DNA from: Rugamonas apoptosis
Lineage (GTDB): Bacteria > Pseudomonadota > Gammaproteobacteria > Burkholderiales > Burkholderiaceae_D
Reading direction: 5' to 3'
Length of the DNA: 64,000 bases
Assembly (NCBI RefSeq): GCF_014042355.1
Contig: NZ_JACEZU010000008.1
Coordinates: 248,001 to 312,000 of the forward strand
Of the stretch, positions 8,971-17,578 are shown one piece after another (positions within the stretch are counted from its first letter, which is position 1; each line of letters starts with the position of its first letter). A program made the position numbers and the translations under genes. Under the pieces are notes generated by a model. The model had not been told where the DNA came from and searched no databases. It worked only from the letters and a program-made list of their open reading frames with translations.

Positions 8971-9408
8971 ATGCAAACACCATTCGATCCCAGCCAGCTA
9001 CGCCTGGGCACCGCCGACCAACTGGGTGACACGCCGGTGGCGCCCGCCGCCGGCGAAAGCGCGGCCGAGACGTCCTACCGCGCCAAGGCCACCGCGGCCG
9101 CCATCAAGTTCGAAAGCTTCTTCATCGGCCACATGCTGCACCAGATGCGGGAAGGCACGCGCGCCATGGCCGGCGAGGAAGGCGCGCACAAGGATTCCAT
9201 CAACGGCGACATGCTGGACATGGCCGACAACCTGGTGGCCGACAAAATGGCCGGCCAACGGGCGTTCGGCATCGCCGACGCCATCCTGCGCCAGCTGCTG
9301 CCGCCGGCCCCCACCGTCACCGCCGCGGCCACGGCCAACGCGCCCGGGGCGGCCCAGGTGGCGTACGATGCACAAAATTCCCCCATTTCTCTTAATCGGC
9401 GGCAATAA
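8971..9408 (+). CDS. flgJ: Rod-cap protein FlgJ, single-domain form
   Basis: A 145-residue protein that contains only the N-terminal rod-binding domain of FlgJ: AAIKFESFFIGHMLHQMRE, then DMLDMADNLVADKMAGQRAFGIAD. The muramidase domain that usually follows is absent; the protein ends in an Ala/Pro-rich tail and a true stop. The 90 bp up to flgK show no residual glucosaminidase sequence, so this is not a recent frameshift. The missing domain is most likely supplied by the gene at 1064-1849. It acts in the periplasm as the cap for rod assembly. Confidence 0.92.
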   Translation: MQTPFDPSQLRLGTADQLGDTPVAPAAGESAAETSYRAKATAAAIKFESFFIGHMLHQMREGTRAMAGEEGAHKDSINGDMLDMADNLVADKMAGQRAFGIADAILRQLLPPAPTVTAAATANAPGAAQVAYDAQNSPISLNRRQ

Positions 9409-9498
9409 TTGGTCGCCCTGTAGCGTTAACGGACCCGGCACACCGGCCACGGCCAGTGGCCGGGATGCCCGGCCTCAACCAGGAAAGACCCTTGCCAT

Positions 9499-10869
9499 AT
9501 GAGCATCTCGTATAACGCACTGACCGGCGCGCTGGCGGCCCAATCGGCCCTCAACACGTCGAGCCAGAACATCGCCAACCTGCAGACCAAGGGCTACACG
9601 CGCCAAGGCGTGCTGTTGGCGGCCGTGCAGCCGGACGCGGGCAGCAAACTGCCCGGCAACGGCGTGCAAGTGTCGTCGCTGCTGCGTTTCAGCGATTCCT
9701 ACAAGACCCAGCAGATGTGGCGCGCCAATTCCGACCTGGGCGCGCGCACCCAGGTCCAGCCCTACCTGACCCAGATGGAACGGGTGATGAACGATAAGCT
9801 GTCGAGCATCAGCGCCGGCGTTGACCAGTTCTTCAAGGCCCTCAACGCGGCCGGCGTCGATCCCACCTCCACCCCGCTGCGCCAGCAGGTGGTGACGGCG
9901 GCCGGCGCCATGTCGCAGCACTTCAACAGTATTTACAACGTGACGGCCAACCAGCTGATCTCGATCCAGCAGCAGCGCGACGCCATCCTGCCCCAGATTA
10001 ACTCGACGCTGCAAGGCATCGCCGCGCTGAACAACCAGATCACGGCCGTCGGTGTACTGGGCACCAACACCTCGGCCCTGATCGACAAGCGCGACCAGCT
10101 GATCGACGGCCTGGCCAACCAGGTGGCGCTGGAAGTGAACGAAAACCCGGACGGCAGCCGCAGCGTGTCGCTCAAGAGCGGTCAGCCGCTGGTGGTGGGC
10201 AACATCGCCGGCAGCATGACGTTCGACACCAGCGCCGGTACGCCGGTGCTGACGCTGAACTTCGCCAACACCCCGTTCACGCTCGACGACACCAAGGTGG
10301 GTGGCCAGTTGGGCGGGCTGGGCGACTACATGACCAATACCCTCAAGCCCCTGCAGAAATCGATCGCCGATATGGCCAACCAGCTGTCGACCAAGGTCAA
10401 CGCCCAGCTGGCCGGCGGCTTCGACGCCAACGGCAATCCGGGCGCCCCGCTGCTGGTGTACAACCCGGCCAGCGCCACCGGCCTGCTGGAGACCACGCCC
10501 GGCATCCAGGCCGCCGACCTGGCCTTCTCGAGCGACGGCATGCCCGGCGACAGCGGCAATTTGCAGCAACTGATCGACATCAAGAACCAGAGCGTCAACC
10601 TGACCTCGATCGGCACCGTGCTGCTGGGCGACGCCGATACCCAGCTGGTCGGCAAGCTGGGCATCGACAGCGCGCAGAACAAATCACTGCTCAACACCGC
10701 CACCACCATCCGCCAGCAGGCCGAGGACGACTGGAAGTCGACCAGCGGCGTCAATTCCGACGAGGAAGCGATCAACCTGGTGGAATACCAGAATATGTAT
10801 CAGGCCAACATGAAGGTGATTTCCGTCGCCAACACGCTGTTCGACGCCACCTTGCACATGTTCGGTTAA
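9499..10869 (+). CDS. flgK: Hook-filament junction protein FlgK (HAP1)
   Basis: A 456-residue hook-associated protein, shorter than the ~550-residue enteric form, so the variable middle domain is reduced. N-terminal signature ALNTSSQNIANLQTKGYTRQ; the D1 motif SLLRFSDSYKTQQMW; C-terminal FlgK signature SDEEAINLVEYQNMYQAN followed by MKVISVANTLFD. It is exported with FlgN and joins hook to filament. A 90-bp gap precedes it, containing a short GC hairpin (ccggcca/tggccgg) near 9441-9462. Confidence 0.95.
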   Translation: MSISYNALTGALAAQSALNTSSQNIANLQTKGYTRQGVLLAAVQPDAGSKLPGNGVQVSSLLRFSDSYKTQQMWRANSDLGARTQVQPYLTQMERVMNDKLSSISAGVDQFFKALNAAGVDPTSTPLRQQVVTAAGAMSQHFNSIYNVTANQLISIQQQRDAILPQINSTLQGIAALNNQITAVGVLGTNTSALIDKRDQLIDGLANQVALEVNENPDGSRSVSLKSGQPLVVGNIAGSMTFDTSAGTPVLTLNFANTPFTLDDTKVGGQLGGLGDYMTNTLKPLQKSIADMANQLSTKVNAQLAGGFDANGNPGAPLLVYNPASATGLLETTPGIQAADLAFSSDGMPGDSGNLQQLIDIKNQSVNLTSIGTVLLGDADTQLVGKLGIDSAQNKSLLNTATTIRQQAEDDWKSTSGVNSDEEAINLVEYQNMYQANMKVISVANTLFDATLHMFG

Positions 10870-10879
10870 GGAGCACACC

Positions 10880-11791
10880 ATGCGCATCGCCACCAGCCAG
10901 TTCCAGGCCACCATGAACCGCGGCCTGCAATTCAACCAGGACAAATTGGCCCAGCTGACCGACCAGATGGCGTCGGGCGACAAGATCCAGCTGCCTTCGG
11001 ACGACCCGGTCACCAATGTGCGGCTGTCGCGCCTGACGCGCGAGGAAGCCATCGTTGGCCAGTACCGCGACAACATCGGCGCCATCAAGATCCGGCTCGA
11101 GAAGAACGAGACCTACCTGAGCTCCATGACGGCCGACATCAACCAGGCCCAGGACTTGCTCGTCTGGGCCTCCGACGGCGGCAACGCGGCGGCCGACCTG
11201 GGCTCCATGGTCAATCCGCTGACCTCGCTGCGCGACAGCCTGTTCTACAACGCCAACACCAAGGACCAGGAAGGGCGCTACATCTTCTCGGGTACGTTGA
11301 CCAACACCCAGGCCATCACCTACGATCCGGCCGCGGCCATCGGCTCGCGCTACACCTACACGGGCAACACCAACCAGCAGCAGGTGGTGGTGGGCAACGG
11401 CATCACCCAGGTGGCCAACGAGAACGTGTCCGGCCTGGAAGCGTTGCTCAACCAGCTAGACACTTCCATCGCCGAGCTGTCGGCGCCCGGCGTGACGCCG
11501 TCGACGCCCTCGCTCCGGGCGGCCCTGACCGCCAACCTGGATGGCACCAGCACCACGCTGGACCTGGTTTCCGGCAAGATCGCCGACCTGGGCGGCGCCC
11601 AGAACATCCTGAGCACGCTCGAGAACAACCATGCCAACGTCAGCCTGTCGAACCAGACCGCCATGACCACGCTGGGCCAGCTCGACTACGGCCAAGCCGC
11701 CACCGAACTCAATGGCTATAACCTGGCGCTGCAATCGTCCTACAAGGCTTACTCCAAAGTCAGCAACCTGTCGCTGTTCAACGTACTGTAA
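10880..11791 (+). CDS. flgL: Hook-filament junction protein FlgL (HAP3)
   Basis: A 303-residue flagellin-like protein. N-terminal signature MRIATSQFQATMNRGLQ with the flagellin-type MASGDKIQLPSDDPV. The C-terminal flagellin-like helix is LNGYNLALQSSYKAYSKVS followed by LSLFNVL. FlgL links FlgK to the filament. It lies 10 bp after flgK and 5 bp before the next gene, so all three are probably one transcript. Confidence 0.95.
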   Translation: MRIATSQFQATMNRGLQFNQDKLAQLTDQMASGDKIQLPSDDPVTNVRLSRLTREEAIVGQYRDNIGAIKIRLEKNETYLSSMTADINQAQDLLVWASDGGNAAADLGSMVNPLTSLRDSLFYNANTKDQEGRYIFSGTLTNTQAITYDPAAAIGSRYTYTGNTNQQQVVVGNGITQVANENVSGLEALLNQLDTSIAELSAPGVTPSTPSLRAALTANLDGTSTTLDLVSGKIADLGGAQNILSTLENNHANVSLSNQTAMTTLGQLDYGQAATELNGYNLALQSSYKAYSKVSNLSLFNVL

Positions 11792-11796
11792 CTCGT

Positions 11797-12840
11797 ATGC
11801 AAATCGCTCAATCCTCCCCGCCCACCGCCATGCCCCCCGGCACTACCGGCGGCGCCGGTCCGGCCGATGGCACCGCGCTGGGGCTGGATGGCGAACGCGC
11901 GGCCACCGCCACCCCGGTCACGCCCACGCCCACCACGGCGCCGCCCTTGCGGCAAGGCATCAGCAACTGGAGCCAGCCGCTGCAGGGCGACATTTCCGGC
12001 GCCCAGCAGGCGCTGGAATTCCTGGAACAGAGCGCGGCCCAGCTGCGCGGCCTGAAATCGGAGCTGTCGGCCAAGCTGGCCGCCCACCAGGTGCGCGACG
12101 GCAGCATCGACGCGCGTGTACGCCAGTTCAGCAGCACCTGGCGCACCCGCCAGAGCGCCTCCGGCGGCACCCTCGACGCGCGCCTGGCCTATGGCCGCAA
12201 GCCCTTGCAACATTTTTCCGTCCGGGGCATGAGCTTGTCCCACTTGCGTAATGGCGGCAAGGAAGTGCTGGCCATCGCCGTCGGCGCCGGCACCCAGAGC
12301 CTGCGTTCGGTGAGCCTGGATGCGGGCTTGAGCGACGACGAGATCGCCCAGCGCTTCGACGACGCGCTGGCGCCGGCCGGGGTGCGGGTGGCCGTGGGCG
12401 ACGATGGCAACCTGGACTTTTCCACCCCGGAGTCGGACTGGGCTGGCGTGCGCGACAATTTGTCGGTGCAAGGGGGCGGCATGCGCTTCCCCGGCGGCCA
12501 GCTCAACCGGATCAAGGCGGAACCGGAAACGCCCGCCATCGATCCCGATACGTGGCATACCTCGGACGCGGACGCGCTGCGCCAGACCCTGCAGCAAGTG
12601 GTGCAGGCGCTGGCCCAGGTGGAAGCGGCGATCGCCTCCGTCAACGGCGCGCTGACCCAGGCCGACGGCCAGGCGCAAGTGGCCGTGCCGGCCGGCGCGG
12701 ACACGGCCGGCATGGGCCAGGTGGCGCAGAATTTCGTCTCCACCGCCAGCCAGCCCGGCTATCAGTCGCTGCTGTCGATCACCTCGGCCTTGGCCGGCAT
12801 CAGCCGCGAGCGCGTCGTCTCGCTGCTGGGCCTGCGCTGA
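11797..12840 (+). CDS. Uncharacterised last gene of the flagellar cluster
   Basis: A 347-residue protein I do not recognise. It lies 5 bp after flgL on the same strand. The first ~50 residues are Pro/Ala/Thr-rich and probably disordered. Residues ~55-110 are helical, with a flagellin-like pattern (QQALEFLEQSAAQLRGLKSE). The central part (~130-245) is Gly/Asp-rich with ESDWAGVRDNLSVQGGG and MRFPGGQLNRI. The last ~90 residues are helical and end in SRERVVSLLGLR. There is no signal peptide or membrane segment. Position and the disordered N-terminus would suit an exported or chaperone-type flagellar protein (inference only). Confidence 0.7.
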   Translation: MQIAQSSPPTAMPPGTTGGAGPADGTALGLDGERAATATPVTPTPTTAPPLRQGISNWSQPLQGDISGAQQALEFLEQSAAQLRGLKSELSAKLAAHQVRDGSIDARVRQFSSTWRTRQSASGGTLDARLAYGRKPLQHFSVRGMSLSHLRNGGKEVLAIAVGAGTQSLRSVSLDAGLSDDEIAQRFDDALAPAGVRVAVGDDGNLDFSTPESDWAGVRDNLSVQGGGMRFPGGQLNRIKAEPETPAIDPDTWHTSDADALRQTLQQVVQALAQVEAAIASVNGALTQADGQAQVAVPAGADTAGMGQVAQNFVSTASQPGYQSLLSITSALAGISRERVVSLLGLR

Positions 12841-15060
12841 TCAGGCCGGCGCCGCGGGCGGCAAGCCCCGTTCGGCCAGCGCCGTGAACTGCGGCGCCGG
12901 CAGCGCTTCCGCATACACATAACCTTGCGCGAAATCGCACTGGGCCTGCGCCAGCAGGTCACGCTGCACCAGCGTTTCCACCCCTTCCGCCACCACCCGC
13001 AAGCCCAGCTTGTGGGCCATCGCGATCACCGCCTCGCACAACGCCAGGTCGCCCGTATCGGCCGCCAGTTCACGCACGAAACTGTGGTCGAGCTTGAGGT
13101 AATCGATGTCGAAATGCTTGAGGTGGGCCAGCGAGGAATACCCGGTGCCGAAATCGTCCAGAGCCACCTGCAAGCCCATCTCGCGCAAGGCCCGCAGCCG
13201 CGCCACCACCTGGCTGGCACTGTCGAGCAGCACGCCCTCGCCGATTTCCAGCACGATGCTACGGGGCGGCAATGCCAGCGCCCGCACATAGTCTTGCCAG
13301 CCCTGGTACAAGGCCGCGTCGCCGCGCAACTGGCCTGGCGACAGGTTGACGCTGATCTGGAAGCCAGCCCCGAAGCGGGCCTGCCACTGGCGCGCCTGCG
13401 CGGCGGCCTGGCGAAACACCCAGTCACCGATATCGAGGATCAGGCCGTTCGATTCGGCCTGCGCCAGGAACTCGGCCGGGCCCAGCAGGCCGCGCTGGGG
13501 ATGTTGCCAGCGTAGCAGCGCCTCGGCCCGCTCGATGGCGCCCGTGCGCAGGTTGACGATGGGCTGGTAGTGCAGCGCGAACTGGCCCTGCGCCTGGGCC
13601 AGCCGCAAGTCCTGGCCCAGACGCAGCCGGGCCTGGGCCGCCACTTGCAAATCCGGCGTGAAATAGCTGTAGCGGTTGCGCCCACCATGCTTGGCCGCGT
13701 ACATGGCCTGGTCGGCGTGGCGCAACAAATCGTCCGGCTCGGCCGCGTCCGACGGGTACAGCGCGATGCCGACGCTGGCCGACACCCGGCCCTGCTGCTC
13801 GCCCAGCTGGAACGGCTGGTTCAAATTGGCCAGGATATTCTGGGCGATGCGCTCCACGCTCGACACGTGGTCCAACCCGGACAGGATGATGGTGAATTCG
13901 TCGCCGCCCAGCCGGGCCAGCGTGTCGGACGCGCGCACGCAGGTGCCGATGCGGCGCGCCGCCTCCACCAGCAGCGCGTCGCCCTGGGCGTGGCCCAGCG
14001 TGTCGTTGACTTGCTTGAAGCCATCGAGGTCGATGAACAGCAGGGCCAGGAACAAGCCTTCACGGCTGGCCTTCTTCATTTCCTGGCGCAGCCGGTCCTG
14101 GAACATATGGCGGTTGGGCAAGGCCGTCAAGGCGTCGAAATTGGCCTGGTGCCAGATCAGCTCGGACGTTTCGCGGCGCGCCGTGATATCGGTCACCAGC
14201 GCCAGCGCGCCCAGGTACTGGCCCTGCGGATCGAAGATGGGATTGGTGGCCAGCGTGGCCCACAGCTCGCTGCCATCCTTGCGCAGGAACTTGAATTCGT
14301 GGCGTTCGGCCACGCCGTCGCGGCGGCGCGCGATATTGCGTTCGAGGATGAGGCGGCCCTCCTCATCCATGAAATTCACCAGCGGCTGCTCGAGCATCTC
14401 CTCGATGGTGTAGCCGAGCATGGCAGCCATCTTGGGATTGACGAAACTGGTGCGGGCCTGGTCGTCGATCTCCCAGATCCCTTCCTCGGCCGTGTGGACG
14501 ATGCGCCGGAAGCGTTCCTCGCTGCGTTCCAGCGCGGCCAGCTTGCCTTCGGCCAGCTCCAGCACCACCCGCAACGCCTGGCCGCCCAGGTCGGCGCTGG
14601 CGCGCAGCGTGGCGGGAAAGCCGTGCTGTTCGTGGGCGCGCAGCAATTGCAGGTCGCAGCGCTGGGGCTCGCTGCTGTTGACGGCCGCCTGCACGAAGCG
14701 GTCGAAATCGGCCACGAAACGGGGGCTGATAAAGTTGCGGAACTGCACACGGTCGGGATTCTGGCGCGGCACGCCGAGCAAGTCCGCGCCCACCAGGTTC
14801 ATCTGCAGGATGGTGGTGTCCAGCCCCAATACGAAATAGCCGACCGGCGCCAGCAGATAGATATCGTTGAAATAAGCATGTTCCTGCTCCAGCCGCAACC
14901 GTGTCGGCGTCAAGCCCTCCTCGGCGCGGATCGACAGCGGTACGCTGGCGCCCTCGCCCAGTGGCACGCTCATGCCGGCCAGCGGCGCCAGCGCGGCGGC
15001 CGCCGTGTAGGGGCCGGGTGCCTGGGGCCAGCCGTTCGCCGCCTGCGATTTGTCGTCCAT
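12841..15060 (-). CDS. PAS-PAS-GGDEF-EAL c-di-GMP synthase/phosphodiesterase
   Basis: A 739-residue soluble protein. Two PAS-type regions (~80-130 and ~180-300, the second starting SEERFRRIVHTAEEGIWEI) precede a GGDEF domain. That domain has intact RLGGDEFTI near residue 385 and an RxxD inhibitory site five residues before it (RASD). The EAL domain has EALLRW near 512 and also keeps the metal and catalytic residues: ALDDFGTGYSSL, KLDHSF, EGVET and the late QGY. Both activities therefore look possible. It is convergent with the flagellar cluster, with directly abutting stops, so a role in the motile-sessile switch is plausible (inference). Confidence 0.93.
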   Translation of the reverse strand: MDDKSQAANGWPQAPGPYTAAAALAPLAGMSVPLGEGASVPLSIRAEEGLTPTRLRLEQEHAYFNDIYLLAPVGYFVLGLDTTILQMNLVGADLLGVPRQNPDRVQFRNFISPRFVADFDRFVQAAVNSSEPQRCDLQLLRAHEQHGFPATLRASADLGGQALRVVLELAEGKLAALERSEERFRRIVHTAEEGIWEIDDQARTSFVNPKMAAMLGYTIEEMLEQPLVNFMDEEGRLILERNIARRRDGVAERHEFKFLRKDGSELWATLATNPIFDPQGQYLGALALVTDITARRETSELIWHQANFDALTALPNRHMFQDRLRQEMKKASREGLFLALLFIDLDGFKQVNDTLGHAQGDALLVEAARRIGTCVRASDTLARLGGDEFTIILSGLDHVSSVERIAQNILANLNQPFQLGEQQGRVSASVGIALYPSDAAEPDDLLRHADQAMYAAKHGGRNRYSYFTPDLQVAAQARLRLGQDLRLAQAQGQFALHYQPIVNLRTGAIERAEALLRWQHPQRGLLGPAEFLAQAESNGLILDIGDWVFRQAAAQARQWQARFGAGFQISVNLSPGQLRGDAALYQGWQDYVRALALPPRSIVLEIGEGVLLDSASQVVARLRALREMGLQVALDDFGTGYSSLAHLKHFDIDYLKLDHSFVRELAADTGDLALCEAVIAMAHKLGLRVVAEGVETLVQRDLLAQAQCDFAQGYVYAEALPAPQFTALAERGLPPAAPA

Positions 15061-15222
15061 GATCCCCTTCCGCGCAGCGCGGGCGCAATGGCTAAGTCAT
15101 GCAATTAGGACAATAAATTCCAGAAATTCAAGACTAACATCGAAGCCCGGCGATGTCGAGCATCCCGCGCAAGGTGCTAGTCATGGGCGCGACAGCGGCC
15201 CCGGTGGCGGCGGGCGAACGGA

Positions 15223-15642
15223 TCAGTAGCCTTGGCCGTAATGGCGGCGGCGGCCGAACGGATGGCCCACCACCAGCCTGGAACTGGCGATCAGGCTGCT
15301 CAAGCCTATCATCAGCTGGATCAACTTATCGTCCGGCAGCACCCACAGTGCGCCGGCGGGCGCCTCGACCCGCGCCGCGGCCATGATCAACGGCGCCACC
15401 CAGGCCGCTTCCGGCGTCACATCCAGGATCACGGCGCCGTCCGGGCTGGTCTGCATATAGATCTCGCCCCCTTCGGCCAGCGTGAAGCACACGCCATAGC
15501 CGGTTTCGTGGCGGCCGATATGGTCCTGCATGCTGCGGTTGTGTTCCTCTATCCACAGCTCGACTTCGGCCGCGTTCTCCAGCGCCATCCACGGCACTGG
15601 TTTGAAGCGCGGCGGCGCGCCCTTGTCATTCTCATCCTGCAT
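15223..15642 (-). CDS. Conserved hypothetical protein, 139 residues
   Basis: Not recognised. The start at 15642 has an AGGA site six bases upstream. The protein is acidic, has no signal peptide or membrane segment, contains VELWIEEHNRSMQDHIGRHE and ends in a basic RRRHYGQGY tail. Codon use is like its neighbours. No functional context is evident; it is divergent from the DUF3460 gene. Confidence 0.6.
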   Translation of the reverse strand: MQDENDKGAPPRFKPVPWMALENAAEVELWIEEHNRSMQDHIGRHETGYGVCFTLAEGGEIYMQTSPDGAVILDVTPEAAWVAPLIMAAARVEAPAGALWVLPDDKLIQLMIGLSSLIASSRLVVGHPFGRRRHYGQGY

Positions 15643-15750
15643 GGTATTCCTGTGTTCGGTTCATTGCCGCCAGTCTAACCGATGCCGAACGGCGGACGGG
15701 GCGAAAAAGGACTACGATGGTAGGCAGCGGACAGCTTAACGGAGGACGCT

Positions 15751-15966
15751 ATGAAACACCGCCCCAGCTGGTACGGTCCCGGCGGCGCCGTCTACCAATC
15801 CGAATTCACCCGCTTCATCGACGGTTACCTGCACGACCATCCCGACGTGGTGCGCGACCAGCAACTGGGTTGGCGCGTCTGGTGGGAACGGCCCGTCAAA
15901 CTGGATGAACTGGAAAAGGCCCAGCACGACAGCGTGCCGCTGCCGGCCTATTACTACACCACCTGA
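15751..15966 (+). CDS. DUF3460 family protein
   Basis: A 71-residue protein with a strong Shine-Dalgarno (ggagga) before its ATG. The pattern YQSEFTRFIDGYLHDHPDVV, then QLGWRVWWERPV, fits the small DUF3460 family of Burkholderiales (consensus Y-S-(D/E)-x-TRF-...-HPE-...-G-R-x-x-WW). The function is unknown. This is one of the features that points to a betaproteobacterial host. Confidence 0.75.
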   Translation: MKHRPSWYGPGGAVYQSEFTRFIDGYLHDHPDVVRDQQLGWRVWWERPVKLDELEKAQHDSVPLPAYYYTT

Positions 15967-15985
15967 GGCGCGCCAAGGGGCCGGT

Positions 15986-16723
15986 TCAGCCCTTCCAAGT
16001 ACGCTTGAGGCCGGTGTCCGCGTGGATCCAGCCACCGCGCGGGCCGGCGCGATAGTAGAAGCCCACCCCGCCCTGGCGGAAGCTGCGCACCAGGCCACCG
16101 AGCACTTCCGCGTTCAGGTTGGCGATGCGGATGTCGGCCGCCCGCCCTTCGATGTGCAGCGACTGGCGCGCGGCCGGCACGCCCGATTCGATCAGCTTGC
16201 GGTTGGAAGTCGCGGTACGGTAGCCGGACAGGATTTCCAGCGGTTGCTCGATGCCGTAGCGGGCCACGAACGCCTGCGTGCCCCACAGCGTTTCGAACAG
16301 CTTGGGATCGATGGGTGCCGTCTCCTTGCCATTCACATCGCGCATCAAATGGCACAGTTCCTGATAGGCCGAATCGATGATGTCGCCGTCCTTCCAGTAC
16401 AGGATTTTGGCCCGTTCGCCGCTGGCTGGCCGCGTCACCTCGATCACGCGCGGCTTGAGCCAGAATTCCAGGTCCAGTGCCTGGGCATCGAAGATATCGG
16501 GCGGTGGGTCCAGTTCCGCCCGCGGGGCCGGCCCGCCGTCGAGCTGGGCTTGCTGCGTCGCTGGTCTGGCCGGTTTGGCGGCCGCCGCATGGGCGACCGG
16601 TTTCGCGCCAGCGGTGGCGGTATGCGTGGCGCTGCGTGCCGCACACCCGATCAGCGGCGTACCCAGGAAAGCGGTGGCCGTAAGACCCAATCCCTGCTGA
16701 AGAAAAGTTCTGCGCGTTACCAT
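15986..16723 (-). CDS. DUF882 / M15-type murein peptidase, Tat-exported
   Basis: A 245-residue YcbK-like protein. The N-terminus has a twin-arginine motif (TRRTFLQQG) and a hydrophobic core ending in a lipobox-like LIGC, so it may be a Tat-exported lipoprotein. Residues ~165-240 carry the zinc-peptidase pattern: LSGYRTATSNRKL, SLHIEGRAADIRI (H-x-x-G-x-A-x-D) and GWIHADTG. Family members cleave or bind peptidoglycan peptides in the periplasm. The start at 16723 is chosen because it places the Tat motif at residue 4. The region between signal and domain is an Ala/Pro-rich linker. Confidence 0.87.
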   Translation of the reverse strand: MVTRRTFLQQGLGLTATAFLGTPLIGCAARSATHTATAGAKPVAHAAAAKPARPATQQAQLDGGPAPRAELDPPPDIFDAQALDLEFWLKPRVIEVTRPASGERAKILYWKDGDIIDSAYQELCHLMRDVNGKETAPIDPKLFETLWGTQAFVARYGIEQPLEILSGYRTATSNRKLIESGVPAARQSLHIEGRAADIRIANLNAEVLGGLVRSFRQGGVGFYYRAGPRGGWIHADTGLKRTWKG

Positions 16724-16921
16724 ATTGCTGCCTATTAAAACAATGCGCTTACTATAACGTAGCGGGGGGAAATGGAAAACCTCCACACCACGCCATCGGC
16801 CAACTTTTTTGCCACGCCACGCTGTTGTCCGGCCCGCTGACAGTCGATATCAAAGTTGCAGTCAGGCAGCGCCATCAGCTACCATGCACTTATTGAGGAC
16901 GCTTCACCGCCGCGGGACACG

Positions 16922-17578
16922 ATGCAGACGACTATCGCCATCATTGAAGACAACCGGGATTTCCTGCGCCGCTACGCCGCCATGGTCGACGCCGCGCCCG
17001 ATATGCGTCTGGTGGGCACGGCCGCCAACGGCCGCGACGGCTTGGCCATGCTGGAACGCGGCCGCGCCGACGTCTACCTGATCGACCTGGGCCTGCCCGA
17101 CATCAGCGGGGTGGACGTGATCCGCCAGGCCGTGCGCCGCCATCCGGATTGCGACGCCGTGGTGATTTCCGTATTCGGCGACGACGCCCACATCCTGTCC
17201 AGCATCGAGGCGGGCGCCACCGGCTACCTGCTGAAGGACAGCACCGCAGCCGACATGCTCGACGGCATCCGCACCCTGCGCGACGGCGGCGCCCCCGTCA
17301 GTCCCGTGATCGCGCGCAAGATCCTGCAGCGCATGCAAGGCCGCGCGCCCGGCGCCAGCCGCACCCGCACCGACCCGCAAGCCCAGGGTTTGCTGACCGA
17401 GCGCGAAGAGGAAGTGCTGCGGGCGCTGGCCAAAGGGCTGACCTTCATCGAAATCGGCGAATTGCACGGAATCTCCCCCCATACCGTGGCGCGCCACGTC
17501 AAGAACATCTACAAGAAACTGGCCGTGCACTCGCGCGGCGAGGCCGTGTACGAAGCGACCGCGCTGGGCTTGCTGTAA
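16922..17578 (+). CDS. NarL/FixJ-type response regulator
   Basis: A 218-residue regulator: receiver domain (1-120) with IIEDN, phospho-acceptor in YLIDLGLPDISG, VVISVFGDD and the Lys in LLKDS. A LuxR-type HTH follows (~150-215: LTEREEEVLRALAKG, then SPHTVARHVKNIYKKL). I chose the ATG at 16922 over an upstream TTG because it begins exactly at the receiver. The stop overlaps the start of the kinase gene (taatg), so the pair is coupled and the cognate partner is clear. Target genes cannot be told from the sequence. Confidence 0.93.
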   Translation: MQTTIAIIEDNRDFLRRYAAMVDAAPDMRLVGTAANGRDGLAMLERGRADVYLIDLGLPDISGVDVIRQAVRRHPDCDAVVISVFGDDAHILSSIEAGATGYLLKDSTAADMLDGIRTLRDGGAPVSPVIARKILQRMQGRAPGASRTRTDPQAQGLLTEREEEVLRALAKGLTFIEIGELHGISPHTVARHVKNIYKKLAVHSRGEAVYEATALGLL

